Shown here: positions 44,780 through 53,158 of the stretch, one piece after another
How the letters are laid out: each line of letters opens with the position of its first letter
Numbering within the stretch: position 1 is the first letter of the stretch
Program-made: the position numbers and the translations under genes
Notes under the pieces: generated by a model
Seen by the model: the letters and a program-made list of their open reading frames with translations, nothing else
Told to the model about the DNA's origin: nothing
Databases searched by the model: none
Source of the DNA: Strongylocentrotus droebachiensis
Taxonomy: Eukaryota; Echinodermata; Echinoidea; Camarodonta; Strongylocentrotidae
Assembly (NCBI GenBank): GCA_035222895.1
Contig: JAVYIG010002372.1
Location: 62,001-126,000, forward strand
Length of the DNA: 64,000 nt
Direction of reading: 5' to 3'

Positions 44780-46176
44780 TTTTTTTTTTTTTTTTTTTTT
44801 TAATAAATCGGGAGGATAAGGATGGTGATCGTAAGGTCGGGAGTTGGGGTGAATTATCGGGAGGGTTGGCATCTCTGTAAATATGTGGGGAAAATTGAGA
44901 TTGAGACTGCTAAAAGAAAGAAAGATACATTACCTTGATCTCTGTCAGCCAATTATTAACTACTTTACGATAAGCCTGTTCCTGCTTCTTATCAGTGATG
45001 GGCCAGCAGTACCTAAGAGCAAAAGTAAAAGAAAGAAATTAAATACAATTAAAATCAAGAACATTAATAATGATAATAATATTATCATAATAATGATCAT
45101 TTAGGAGCATGAAAAGCAAAAAGTTACAAAATAATAGAATGTGAAAGAAAACATAAGAAGAAACACATAACAATTACCTGTACATGTGAATAGCACATTT
45201 CATACTCAAGAGAAAACAAGACCTGCATATTCAACTTTAGTTAATAAACAGGGTTGGCATTGCCGTATTCACATTGCCTCGTTTTGTATCTCGTTATCAC
45301 AAAGCTGAAGTGTTTTGACATCTCTGTATTGAAACAAGAACTGTTTGCTGTAGGATTTGTCATTTCTGAAATGGAATTGAGGAGACGTGGAAAAGTATTC
45401 GTGTACAGAGTTGTTAAGAGAACTCACCGGAAGCGATCCTGGGCCATTGGCAGATTCAGCTTTTCAAAGAGAAAGTGCATCACTACTTCAAAGCACTTCT
45501 TGTTGGGCACAGCAAACATATCCCTGAAGTGAAAAAAAGGACAAAAATGTCATGAAGTACATCCTGAATTTTACAAAGAAACATAAGATTATATACCATT
45601 TTGCAAATATCAATCTCAATTATTGAAGTTAATAATATAAAGTTAAGATCTACAATGACATCATTGTTTTACCGTATACCTGACTGATGATATGGGTGAT
45701 GCCGTGGCCTAATCATGAAGTGAATTTGTTCTTTATACCCATCGGCACAAATATAAATGGAAATGCCAAAATAACAAGGGAAAGTTGAGTATCCACTATA
45801 ACATTTAGAAAGATCAATCTAAGTAAAAACACATTCAAACATCAGAACAAGAATCAATGTTACATTCATTTTGAAATATATATACAGAAAATAGAAAAGA
45901 GCATTTGGCCTGAATACATGTATATTCATCTATGAATACGGCATTATGTTTTGTTACTTTTTTTAAAACTTTTTTTTAATTATTATTTTTTATAAATTTA
46001 TTTAAATTTAATTCATCTTACTTTGAGAATGGCACATTGAACCTTCCTTCCATCTCACTCCTCTCAAAACCAAGCAAGAGGAGGTTGGTGAAGATCGCAT
46101 CCCTCCGGTCCAGCGGCCCTTGAGGCCCTTGAGGGTGCGCCTCTCGAGGTCGACTACTCTTCTTCTTAACACTCAT
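29953..46176 (-). CDS. HAUS6: HAUS augmin-like complex subunit 6
   Basis: Eighteen coding exons on the minus strand: 46022-46176, 45428-45523, 44934-45012, 43516-43645, 42612-42783, 41618-41816, 39161-39334, 38722-38824, 38029-38119, 37147-37270, 36540-36672, 35557-35680, 34940-35066, 33882-34031, 33223-33420, 32778-32913, 30536-31873, 29953-30050. All phases agree, giving 1,208 residues (human 955). The N-terminal HAUS6 domain holds LLLLGFE, FEVVMHFLFEKLN, YCWPITDKK and SLFLSPGGDKF, landmarks of the family. A predicted coiled-coil region follows (exons 5-8). Residues from about 390 on are Ser/Pro/Thr-rich and probably disordered. Augmin recruits gamma-tubulin ring complex to spindle microtubules for branching nucleation. 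HAUS6 carries the NEDD1-binding, CDK/PLK-regulated tail in vertebrates, and many SP/TP sites are visible here. An acceptor at 46213 implies an untranslated first exon further upstream. Confidence 0.95.
30831..31583 (-). repeat. HAUS6: Internal duplication inside HAUS6 exon 17
   Basis: Residues about 828-950 and 953-1078 are two diverged copies of one module. Matching landmarks are SSMNGD/SALNGD, SPSPEHH/SPSPDHS, DTSENGQ/NTFENGQ, RLEDLLVHVSPL/RLEDLLVHISPL and TPKLNGNRSRL/TPKLTKNRGRL. The unit is about 370 bases at the DNA level and stays in frame, lengthening the disordered tail relative to vertebrate HAUS6. Confidence 0.85.
31955..32312. repeat. Intronic dispersed repeat, copy 1
   Basis: About 358 bases strongly similar to 43672-44035 in the same orientation, in a different HAUS6 intron. 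Shared landmarks are GCGATTGCATTGTGAA, GCATATAAGTATTG, ACAGAAATATGTATATGGGA and GAACCTTCTCTTTAA-like ends. No terminal repeats or coding potential were seen. Confidence 0.85.
33280..33405 (-). repeat. HAUS6: 63-bp in-frame tandem duplication in HAUS6 exon 15
   Basis: The segment coding for DRSTSTPSHHTKTPVSSRPQ is present twice with only one or two base changes, making the disordered tail 21 residues longer. The near identity shows it is recent. Confidence 0.85.
33621..33749. repeat. Short MITE with GGCCCTGTTTCATAAA termini
   Basis: The left end GGCCCTGTTTCATAAA pairs with the right end TTTTATGAAACAGGACC. The interior AATAACAAGTT/AACTTGTT words extend the hairpin. About 129 bp in a HAUS6 intron. 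Element ends resemble those at 36247-36404 only in the outer GGGCCC. Confidence 0.7.
34500..34890. repeat. Minisatellite, about 64-bp unit, six copies
   Basis: Units share ACATAACC, TTTTAAC, CCTAACCTAAAACTGAAG and AATGCAACACCAACACCAAA. It lies in the HAUS6 intron between exons 13 and 14. Copies are imperfect and some have small deletions. The CCTAACC words look telomere-like but are part of a longer unit. Confidence 0.8.
35965..36672 (-). repeat. HAUS6: HAUS6 exon 11 with two decayed upstream-strand copies
   Basis: The functional exon is 36540-36672. Similar sequence lies at about 36187-36420 and 35970-36040. The 35970 copy keeps the donor (CACCTACAG|GTAGGAG) but has an in-frame stop. The middle copy is split by a 158-bp MITE and its donor has changed from GT to GC followed by ACAT. 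Both are pseudo-exons inside the intron. Confidence 0.75.
36247..36404. repeat. MITE inserted in a pseudo-exon
   Basis: Ends GGGCCCCGTCTTACAAAGAG and CTCTTTAGAAGACGGGCCC are imperfect inverted repeats. Inner GATATCAATCG and CGATTGATT words add pairing. 158 bp. It interrupts the middle copy of the HAUS6 exon 11 duplication. Confidence 0.75.
37815..38010. repeat. TTAAAGCCC-ended MITE, copy 1
   Basis: Begins TTAAAGCCCGTCTGCACTAG and ends TAGTGCAGTGGGGCTTTAA. About 195 bp, ending only 19 bases from HAUS6 exon 9. An inverted copy of the same family lies at 43309-43500. Confidence 0.75.
38156..38420. repeat. (AG)n microsatellite
   Basis: Interrupted AG/GAGA tracts in the HAUS6 intron beside exon 9. 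A 100-base sub-block containing GTTAGATGGAGGGAGAGAGA is itself duplicated. On the minus strand this is a long pyrimidine tract upstream of the exon 9 acceptor. The open frames here are repeat artefacts. Confidence 0.9.
39406..40507. mobile_element. Inverted-repeat element carrying a nested insertion
   Basis: The left arm (AGGCTTAAAAAAAGAAAGAT, GTTGTATTG, ATGGGTCGGTCGGAAAT) pairs with the right arm at 40441-40507 (ATTTCCGACCGACCGACCCA, CAATACAACATC). Between the arms lies an unrelated repeat (39623-40434). Without that insertion the element would be about 290 bp. Confidence 0.7.
39623..40434. repeat. Dispersed repeat with internal 130-bp units, copy 1
   Basis: Begins AAACTAGATGGA, ends AACGGAGGCATAA. 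It contains about four imperfect units of roughly 130 bases built from TTCATTGGCTCTGCAAG, TTTGGCAGGAATCCAT, AACGCGATCACGAG and TGACCTTTGACC, then an (ACGG)n/(ACGT)n microsatellite, then a terminal block with ATAATGCCTCCGGCTACTTC. The non-coding TGACCTTTGACC words resemble nuclear-receptor half-sites but are part of the repeat. Confidence 0.85.
41146..41529. repeat. Dispersed repeat, copy 2 (shorter)
   Basis: Same family and orientation as 39623-40434, with about two internal units and a shorter GGAC microsatellite, ending GCAGAGGCATAA. It lies in the same HAUS6 intron. Confidence 0.85.
42490..42551 (+). mobile_element. Retroposon 3' end with (ATT)n tail
   Basis: TGTGTTTTGCGCTATACAAA followed by a perfect ATT run is the typical 3' end of CR1/L2-related LINEs and SINEs that end in short tandem repeats. 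The upstream body is not recognisable. Confidence 0.55.
42916..43200 (-). mobile_element. tRNA-derived SINE
   Basis: Read on the minus strand from about 43200, it opens with a tRNA-like head: an A-box-like TGACTCAGTCAGTAGAGC (43164-43181) and a B box GGTTCGAACCC (43127-43137) spaced as in tRNA genes. An unrelated body follows, then an ATT-repeat tail at 42916-42943. The B box is intact. The head does not fold as a clean tRNA, so this is a SINE rather than a tRNA gene. It is inserted in the HAUS6 intron between exons 4 and 5. Confidence 0.85.
43309..43500. repeat. TTAAAGCCC-ended MITE, copy 2 (inverted)
   Basis: Reverse-complement relative of 37815-38010. It begins TTTAAAGCCCCACTGCACTA and contains CTCTATATAGC and GGCCAAAC. 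It stops 16 bases before HAUS6 exon 4. The distal terminus is degraded. Confidence 0.7.
43672..44035. repeat. Intronic dispersed repeat, copy 2
   Basis: Direct-orientation partner of 31955-32312. Both copies begin close to the 5' (minus-strand) side of an exon, at 31873 and 43645, suggesting the repeat was carried with intron sequence. Confidence 0.85.
44198..44877. mobile_element. hAT-type non-autonomous element
   Basis: Ends CAGATGCCAAC and GTTGGCATCTCTG are near-perfect inverted repeats. The flanks TAAATACA (44190-44197) and TAAATATG (44878-44885) match at six of eight bases, an aged 8-bp duplication. The interior has a GC-rich GCGCGTAGCGC palindrome block and a long A/T homopolymer hairpin at 44749-44801. 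It shares GGGTCCAGGGC/AGCTCTGGGG words with the 51-53 kb satellite. No transposase. Confidence 0.7.
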
Positions 46177-46849
46177 GACTAGACTTCTTCTAAGAGATCA
46201 TCATAAGGAAACCTAAAAAAAGAGACAATAGTTAGGTTCACATGAGATTTTGTTAACTTTAAGTTTAGATCGTGGTTTTAAATTTTGAAGTTAAATGTAT
46301 CTTTGTAGTTGGGGACCATGCAGATCGATGCACTTACAAAAACTTAAGCCACAAGCAATCTTAAAGGTACTATGTCCCATTTGCAGGCCAAAAAAATGAA
46401 AAAGTTAAATCCCAACTGCATTTGAAAGATAATACTAATTTAGAACTTCCCTAAAAAAGGTGGGGCTTGAAAACGTCTTCAAGTGGGAAAATAATGACTA
46501 TTAGTTGTCAAATCGACTTTAGGGCTATAGAGCCCAAAAGTAATAGTCTTGATTTTCAGACAATTGTACAGAATGGTCATACGTTTTATGCTGCGCAAAG
46601 ATTCAATCAGTTTAATCTTGGCAATCACAAGAAGTGGGTTATTGATGTAGACAAATGCTCATGTACCCTTTACAACTCTTTTCATGTATGTTATTACCAA
46701 AGAAGAAAAAAAGCCAGTCAGTCACTCAATAGTGTCTGACAGTGAAGTCTAGCAAGTAAACGGATTTCCTTGCATAATTTGAATATGAGGACACTGCTAA
46801 CGTTTACATTTCACATATAGGACATACATGACATAATTCCTGTAATTGT
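46177..46849. other. HAUS6 5' leader and upstream flank
   Basis: A minus-strand acceptor (TTTTTTTAG) at 46213 shows that the HAUS6 start exon is preceded by an intron. The untranslated first exon was not located with confidence. No other gene is seen. Confidence 0.5.
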
Positions 46850-47076
46850 GGGTAAATTGTGCTGCTTCCGTATAATGCGCTGTATGAGTGTTATTCAGCG
46901 CATTATACGGAAGCAGCACATTTACGAGGTGCCAGTCAGAGGTCATCACCATTGTGTAGAGATCGTGAATTCACACGGTACACGTGAAAAGGGAGCTAAG
47001 CTGTATTGGTCTGGTAAGAAAATTGCTTTTATTTCGTGATTTTTACCTCTGATTATGATATTCTGGGTGTAATTAC

Positions 47077-47181
47077 TAGTGCTGTAGTCAAACGTTTAAC
47101 CGTCCGGTATCCGACCGCCCATGGCGGATTCCGTTTTCAATTGGACGGTTTCGTTTACCCGTTTTTTTTTTTTTTTTTTTT

Positions 47182-47220
<39 letters not shown>

Positions 47221-47621
47221 TTTTTTTTTTAAGTTCCGATTTATGCCCCTACACCTGCCACTATGCCTGGCAATGTCTCCCAGCTCAGTAATCTGTGTGT
47301 TGACTCACCACTCTGAAACTAGAACAACACTCCAATTTGTCTGTCATCTTGGTTTGAAAGTAATCTTTGTAATAGATCTCAATATGTAATTTATAATAAT
47401 AATTCATCCAACTTGAACACATGGCCTACCACAAGGTTCTATCCTAGGTCCTCTACTGTTTTTACTTTACATTAATGATCTTACACATTCCTCTAAAATC
47501 GACATTGTTACTATTATTTATGACAAGTTCACAAGCACAAATGAAATTCCTTCCCGCTTTTTCACACGGACCTGGCTTGCTGCCGACAGAGTCGGTGAAG
47601 AAAAAAAAAAGTTTTAAAAAA

Positions 47622-47667
<46 letters not shown>

Positions 47668-47774
47668 GTTTTTTTTTTTTTTTTTTTTTTATAAATAAAT
47701 CGTTTAACCGAAAACCGTCCGGTTTTGACTGGCGGTTAAACGGAATTGGAGATATCCGTGATGTTACAGCACTA
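47077..47774. mobile_element. hAT-type non-autonomous element
   Basis: Left end TAGTGCTGTAGTCAAACG, right end GTTACAGCACTA, with a perfect 8-bp duplication GTAATTAC (47069-47076 and 47775-47782). Subterminal GTTTAACCGTCCGGT and its complement add pairing. The interior contains long T and A homopolymers and a piece of LINE reverse transcriptase. It has no transposase. Confidence 0.9.
47423..47509 (+). pseudogene. LINE reverse-transcriptase fragment inside a hAT element
   Basis: The frame GLPQGSILGPLLFLLYINDL is the classic block upstream of the YADD motif in CR1/Jockey-type reverse transcriptases. Only about 29 codons remain. It lies within the hAT element at 47077-47774, so it was either captured by that element or inserted into it. 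Confidence 0.85.
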
Positions 47775-48046
47775 GTAATTACGATCACAATTCCCATACA
47801 ATTTATCAAAGCCACTGTCCAATATTGGTCTGGTGCGGGAAAGTGTGATTTTGGACACATTTGAGATGTTGTTTACATGCCTCTCCATGCAGTGGTATGG
47901 GAGCCGGACTTAAGGCTCTCTCGAATAATATCATAAAAAACATTTCGAGAGAGCCCTTATCCCTTAAGGCTAATCTAAACTAGCTAAAGATAAAGTAAAG
48001 TCGACATCTAGCGTGCACAGCACCACGGCAGCGTGGCACTAATAAT

Positions 48047-48517
48047 CAGTAGGGGCGCTGGTCTGAGAATGAGGATCGTCCTCATAAACAAGGATATCCT
48101 CATAAACGAGGACAAAATGCGTCCTCAAAAATAAGGGTCGTCTGCATTTTTCGAGGACGTTTTTTTTCATTGGCGCTCTGGGGGTTTCATGTTACAGAAC
48201 GGCCTGCTGGCGATGCCAAAAATGGATTCCCCGGGGGAAAATAACCCTAGTTCACCGTCTACTTTTATGGGTTGTCAGTCTTCCCAGGGATTTATTGCTC
48301 ATAATGTGAAGGTCTCTGTACAAAGTCAATGTAAAATGCATCAAGAAAATCATTGCAGAATCCGTTTTTTGCATCGCTAATGCGCCGATCAAAAATATGA
48401 AACGTCTGCGAAAATGCAGACGGTCCTTATTTTTTAGGACGCATCTGTCCGTGTTAAAGAAGACGATCCTCGTTTATGAAGATGATCCTTAATATTCTCG
48501 GACCAGCGCCCCTACTG
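48047..48517. mobile_element. Inverted-repeat DNA element
   Basis: Ends CAGTAGGGGCGCTGGTC and GACCAGCGCCCCTACTG are perfect inverted repeats, followed by subterminal GAGGATCGTCCTCATAAAC-like words and GGTCGTCTGCATTTT. The flanking ATAAT occurs on both sides (48042-48046 and 48518-48522), a likely 5-bp duplication. No open frame. The superfamily is not certain. Confidence 0.8.
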
Positions 48518-48558
48518 ATAATGGCGTAATAATGCAGGCTGCACCTGCCGAAATTAGC

Positions 48559-49323
48559 CTTAAGGGCTCTCTCGAAATGTTTTTTTAATGATATTGTTCG
48601 AGAGAGCCTTAACTTGCTCCCATACCCCTGCACGGAGAGGTAGGTAAACAACATAAAAAATGTGTCCAAAATCACACTTTCCGGGACCCGACCAATATTG
48701 GACAGTGGCTTTGATAAATTTTGTCGTAGTTTTGGTCTTAATTACCGCCTTAATTTCAAAATCGGATCTGAAAATAACAAAATAAGAGCAATTTTCTTAC
48801 CAGACCGAGACAGCTCAGCTCCCTTTTCTGAGTTTTCACGTGTACCGTGTGAATTTCACGATGTCTACACAATGGTGATGACCTCTGACTGGCACTTCCG
48901 TAATTGAGGGTAAATTGTGCTGCTTCCGTATAATGCGCTGTATGAGTGTTATTCAGCGCATTATACGGAAGCAGCACATTTACGAAGTGCCAGTCAGAGG
49001 TCATCACCATTGTGTAGACATCGTGAAATTCACACGGTACACGTGAAAACTCAGAAAAGGGTGCTGAGCTGTCTCGGTCTGGTAAGAAAATTGCTCTTAT
49101 TTTGTTATTTTCAGATCCGATTTTGAAATTAAGGCGGTAATTAAGACCAAAACTACGACAAAATTTATCAAAGCCACTGTCCAATATTGGTCGGGTCCCG
49201 GAAAGTGTGATTTTGGACACATTTTTTATGTTGTTTACCTACCTCTCCGTGCAGGGGTATGGGAGCAAGTTAAGGCTCTCTCGAACAATATCATTAAAAA
49301 AACATTTCGAGAGAGCCCTTAAG
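48559..49323. repeat. Near-perfect 765-bp palindrome
   Basis: The left arm (48559-48940) and right arm (48954-49323) are almost exact reverse complements around the loop TATGAGTGTTATT. The outer ends are CTTAAGGGCTCTCTCGAAAT and its complement. Because the arms are identical, both strands show the same open frame starting MSKITLSGTRPIL, which is a symmetry artefact. The left arm carries a few extra bases near 48898-48912. A single strand would fold into one hairpin of about 370 bp. Confidence 0.95.
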
Positions 49324-50130
49324 CCAGGCTAGCCGAAATGACTAGGGCTGGCCTACCTTTCTATTATTTTCTAATCACCTGCTGTCACAACACACCCCAT
49401 CCCAGTATAAAGTATCTCTGTTGTTGTTGTTGTTGTTTGGTATTATCGGCGTTTCATTCTTTTTTTAGAATATTTACGCCTTTCACTTTATTTATTTTTT
49501 TCTTCTATTTTTTTTTGGTATTATTTGTAAATTCATACTCTTCTCTTTTTTTGTTTGATAATATAATATCAGATCTACTCTCGCACAGCTAGTCACATAA
49601 ATCATAATCAGGTTACATCAGCCGGGGCCCGGGCCCAAAGCTAAAGCCATAGCCAGAGGCAGAGCTCGCGCTCCCGGAATGCTCCGGGGCCAGTTCGGCC
49701 GCATTCAGGCACACGCACGTCTGCTCGTTGGTAGACACCCATTTCTTTTCATCATGTTCATGTCAAACATTTTTACACACGACCAATTCACAGCAACACA
49801 ATAATTTTAATTTGATAAATAGATACTTATATGATCAAACAAACAAAAATCATATGTATAACTTACTTAAATATTTTGGTAAGGCTGGAATAAAAGGGTA
49901 AACATTCCAAGTTTTCACCGACCGATTCCGTTTATCGCTCCCGCCGTTTCCCTGTTTTTGTTTTTGGGCGATCATTGAAGCTAAAAACACGCCCAAACGT
50001 TGTTATCATAAGCCACTTCTGACAACGATAAAGCTTTGTGCATGGAAGTGCAGAGAAATATTCGAAAAAAAGTATATTGTCCGTTGAACTTTTGTATGCA
50101 TTTCATCTTCTACAAAACTACCAGTATATC
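49324..50130. other. No gene seen
   Basis: AT-rich, with a (GTT)n run near 49422-49438 and T-rich tracts. No exon, tRNA or recognisable element end. Confidence 0.4.
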
Positions 50131-50137
50131 ATCTTAT

Positions 50138-50174
50138 CTTTCTCTCTCTTTCCCTCTCTCTCTCTATCTCTCTC

Positions 50175-50213
<39 letters not shown>

Positions 50214-50400
50214 AATTACATATATTTTCATATCTCTCTCTCTCTCCCCCCCCCTCTCTCTCTCTCTCTCTCTATATTATCTCTCTCTACATCTCTCTCT
50301 CTCACTTTATCTATCCTCTCTCTCTCTCTGTATCTCTCCAGTCTCTCTCTCTCTCTCTCTCTCTCCGTCTCTCTCTCTCTTTCTCTCTTTCTCTCTCATT
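50138..50400. repeat. (CT)n microsatellite
   Basis: Interrupted CT/TCTC tract of about 260 bases. The Ser/Leu-rich frame over it is low-complexity and is not treated as a gene. Confidence 0.9.
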
Positions 50401-51379
50401 CTTTTGCCTCTCTTCCTCTCGTTTCCCTATCCATCTCCCTCCAGTTTCTTTCTTCACCCTCGATCCTAATCTCAATTGCCCGAACCTTCATATTGGATTA
50501 TTAAAACACCAATTTAATAATTTATCCACGCCATATATATTGCAATTACATAAGCCCCTAATACAATTACAATACCATGTAAAACAATAAACAAATTAAT
50601 TGATGGTAAATATTACAACACATGACAAAACAAAACGATCAAAAATATAGATTGGTAAATGTAAACAAATATTAGGCTTTTGATCACTATACACAATGAA
50701 GCTAAAACATATTTTTTTATTTTTACCAGATAAAATATCCCAAAGGGTCCGTAAGGCGTGATCCGTTTCCATTCCCCATTGCCTTCCCCATATGTATTTC
50801 AGCATATCATGTATATACACAGGCGCGTACGCCGGATTTTTTTTCGAAGAAGGGGGGGGGGGGGAGTTAAATATGAAAATCGCGCCGAAAATTTTGCAAC
50901 GACTCAGCCAGTCGCTGAATAAGCGGGGGGGGGGGGGGGTCACCTTTTTGGGGTTACCCATTATAGCTATACTCCGAATTTGAAACCATATAGATATGTT
51001 TTTTTTAGATGCCCGCAAAAGGGCGCACTTTGTTAGCTACAGAGGAAGAAAGATGTAAAAGGGGCACTTAAGTTATTAAAAGGCAAGACTATGTAAGAAA
51101 CAAAAAGGGGCACATATCAAAAGTGACAAGAAAATAGGCACTAATTCTTAATGTCATGTGAGGCCTGAAAGTGGAGGGGTTCTTCTTGGTTGGTTGTTTC
51201 TCCTAAATGAGTTTTAAGTGGAGGTGCGGGTAGGGTGTATTAATTTGTAGATGGGGGGGGACGTCAGTGGCGGATCCATGGGGGGCCGGGGGCCCGCCCC
51301 CCCCCCCTGGCAAAAAAAGAAGGGAAAAAAGGGAGGGAAAAAAAAGAAGGAAAAAAAAAAGGAAATAAAAGGGAAAAGA
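50401..51379. other. Repeat debris with G tracts; no gene
   Basis: At 50822 a CAGGCGCGTACGCC end followed by a G tract, and at 51267 a CAGTGGCGGATCCATGG end, look like left ends of hAT-type miniature elements. Their partner ends and target duplications were not found. No exons. Confidence 0.45.
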
Positions 51380-53158
51380 TATCAAAGGTATCAAAATATG
51401 CTCATCTGACCGTAATTAAATGCCTAAAACCCCTTGATTTCCTGTGGCTCTGCCCCCTGGACACCACCTAGGGCCCTAAGGCGGACGGCTGGATGCTAAT
51501 CTGACGGTAATTTAATGCTTAAAACCTCTGGACTTCTGGGGCTCGCCCCCTGGACCCCACGCCAATTAGTTACCTGCCAGTGTCACAAATAAGGTATAAT
51601 TATGCTCATCTGACGTAATTTATTCCCCGAAACCTCTGAGCTTTCGGGTCCCGGCCAGTGGCGGATCCAGGGGGGGGGGGCAGGGGGCTCGGACCCCCCC
51701 CCCCCCCCCTTGAGAAAAAAATCATGTAAAATCACGTGATTTTTACCTTTTTGGGGGGTTGGGCCCCCCCCCCCCCTGGCGCTCAAGGGGGGGGGGTGCA
51801 AATGAAGACAAAAAAATCAAAGAACAAAAAAAAATAGTGCTTGCTACCCCCCCCCCCCCCCTCCCCCCCCCCCCCCCCCCCCACTGAGCGACTTTTCGGC
51901 AGGCGCGATTTTCAAATTTTCGGGAGCAAAACAAAAAAAGTTGGGCCCCCTCCCCTAAGAAATCCTGGATCCGCGCCTGGTCCCGGCCCCCCACTCCGAG
52001 AACGGACGGACCCCATGCGTGTTACCAAAATGTCCGGTAAAGGGGTACTTTTCGTGCGACAAAGTCCGGCCCGAGAATTGTAAAAAAAAGGCATGTATTA
52101 ACTTTTCACCTGGAGATTTCTTTAAAAAGGGGGTGTTTTTTCTTTTTTTCTCTCATCTCTTTGGAGTCCTGAAAAATTATGCCGAATTTAGGGGGTGCAT
52201 TGAGCATTTTTCATGATTTAGGGGGTCTCCAAGGCAGGAAAAGCCCGCGAAAAAGAACTGTTGGCAGTCCTCAGATAGGGGGTGTTTTTAAAAAGAGGGA
52301 ACAGCATTATGCGTACCCTCAATAACACTGAGTGGGGGGCCGGGTTCCGGGAGCTCTGCCCCCTGGACCCAACACCAATTTGTGTCCCGCCAGTGTAACA
52401 AATAAGGTATCGAAGTATGCTCATCTGACCGTAATTTATTGCCCAAAACCCCTGAGCTTCTTGGGGCTCTGCCCCCTGGACCCAACGACAATTCGTGACC
52501 TGCCAGTGTCACAAATAAGGTATCAAATTATGTTCATCTGACGATAAATTGATGTATAAACCTCTGAGCTTCTGAGGGCTCCGCCCCCTGGACCCAACAC
52601 CAATTTGTGTCCTGCCAGTGTCACAAATAGGGTATCAAAATATGCTCATCTGAAGGTAATTTATTGCCCCAAACCCCTGAGCTTCCGGGGGCTCCGCCCT
52701 CTGGACCCCACGCCAATTCGTGACCTGCCAGTGTCACAAATAAAGTATAAAATATGCTCATCTGAAGATAATTTGAATGTATAAAACCCCTGAGCTTCTT
52801 GGGGCTCCGCCCCCTGGACCCCATGCCAATTCGTGACCTGCCAGTGCCGTATACAATATGCTCATTTGAAGATAATTTTAATGTTTAAAACCCCTGAGCT
52901 TCTTGGGGCTCCGCTCCCTGGACCCAACACCAATTTGTGTCCTGCCAGTGTCACAAATAAGGTATAAAAATATGCTCATCTGACCGTTATTTATTGCTCA
53001 AAACCCCTTAACTTCAGGGGGCTCCACCCCTGGACCCCATGCCAATTCGTGACCTGCCAGTGTCACAAATAAGGTATACAATATGCTCATCTCACCGTTA
53101 TTAATTTCCCAAATCCCCTGAGCTTCTGAGGGCTCGGCCCCCTGGACCCAGTGACGGA
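51380..53158. repeat. Satellite-like array, about 113-bp unit
   Basis: Ten or so imperfect units share ATGCTCATCTGA, AAACCCCTGAGCTTC, GGGGCTCCGCCCCCTGGACC, CCAATTCGTGACCTGCCAGT and TGTCACAAATAAGGTAT. Anchor words fall near 51399, 51493, 51604, 52418, 52531, 52644, 52757, 52858, 52972 and 53083. Between the third and fourth units the array is interrupted by a hAT miniature element (51656-51979) and unrelated sequence to about 52290. Confidence 0.9.
51656..51979. mobile_element. hAT-type miniature element inserted in satellite
   Basis: Ends CAGTGGCGGATCCAGG and CCTGGATCCGCGCCTG with a perfect 8-bp duplication GTCCCGGC (51648-51655 and 51980-51987). The interior is dominated by G and C runs of 8 to over 15 bases. 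Same family as 16669-17002. Confidence 0.9.

Larger units (their letters stand above)
46850..47965. repeat. Fold-back palindrome family, older copy
   Basis: Holds a short left arm (46850-46885), the 13-nt loop TATGAGTGTTATT, and the full right arm 46899-47068 plus 47783-47965. The right arm is interrupted by a 698-bp hAT element. It matches the intact palindrome at 48559-49323 base for base over long stretches but has more substitutions. The left arm is otherwise lost. Confidence 0.85.

Noticed and set aside
32778..46176. Several separate small minus-strand genes
   Set aside because: All the short open pieces join with matching splice phases into one HAUS6 reading frame of 1,208 codons.
48756..49220. 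154-codon frame on the minus strand and the same protein on the plus strand (48662-48907)
   Set aside because: Both result from the perfect palindrome. Identical frames on both strands are a symmetry effect and the product has no recognisable features.
50038..50469. 143-codon Ser/Leu frame
   Set aside because: (CT)n microsatellite artefact.
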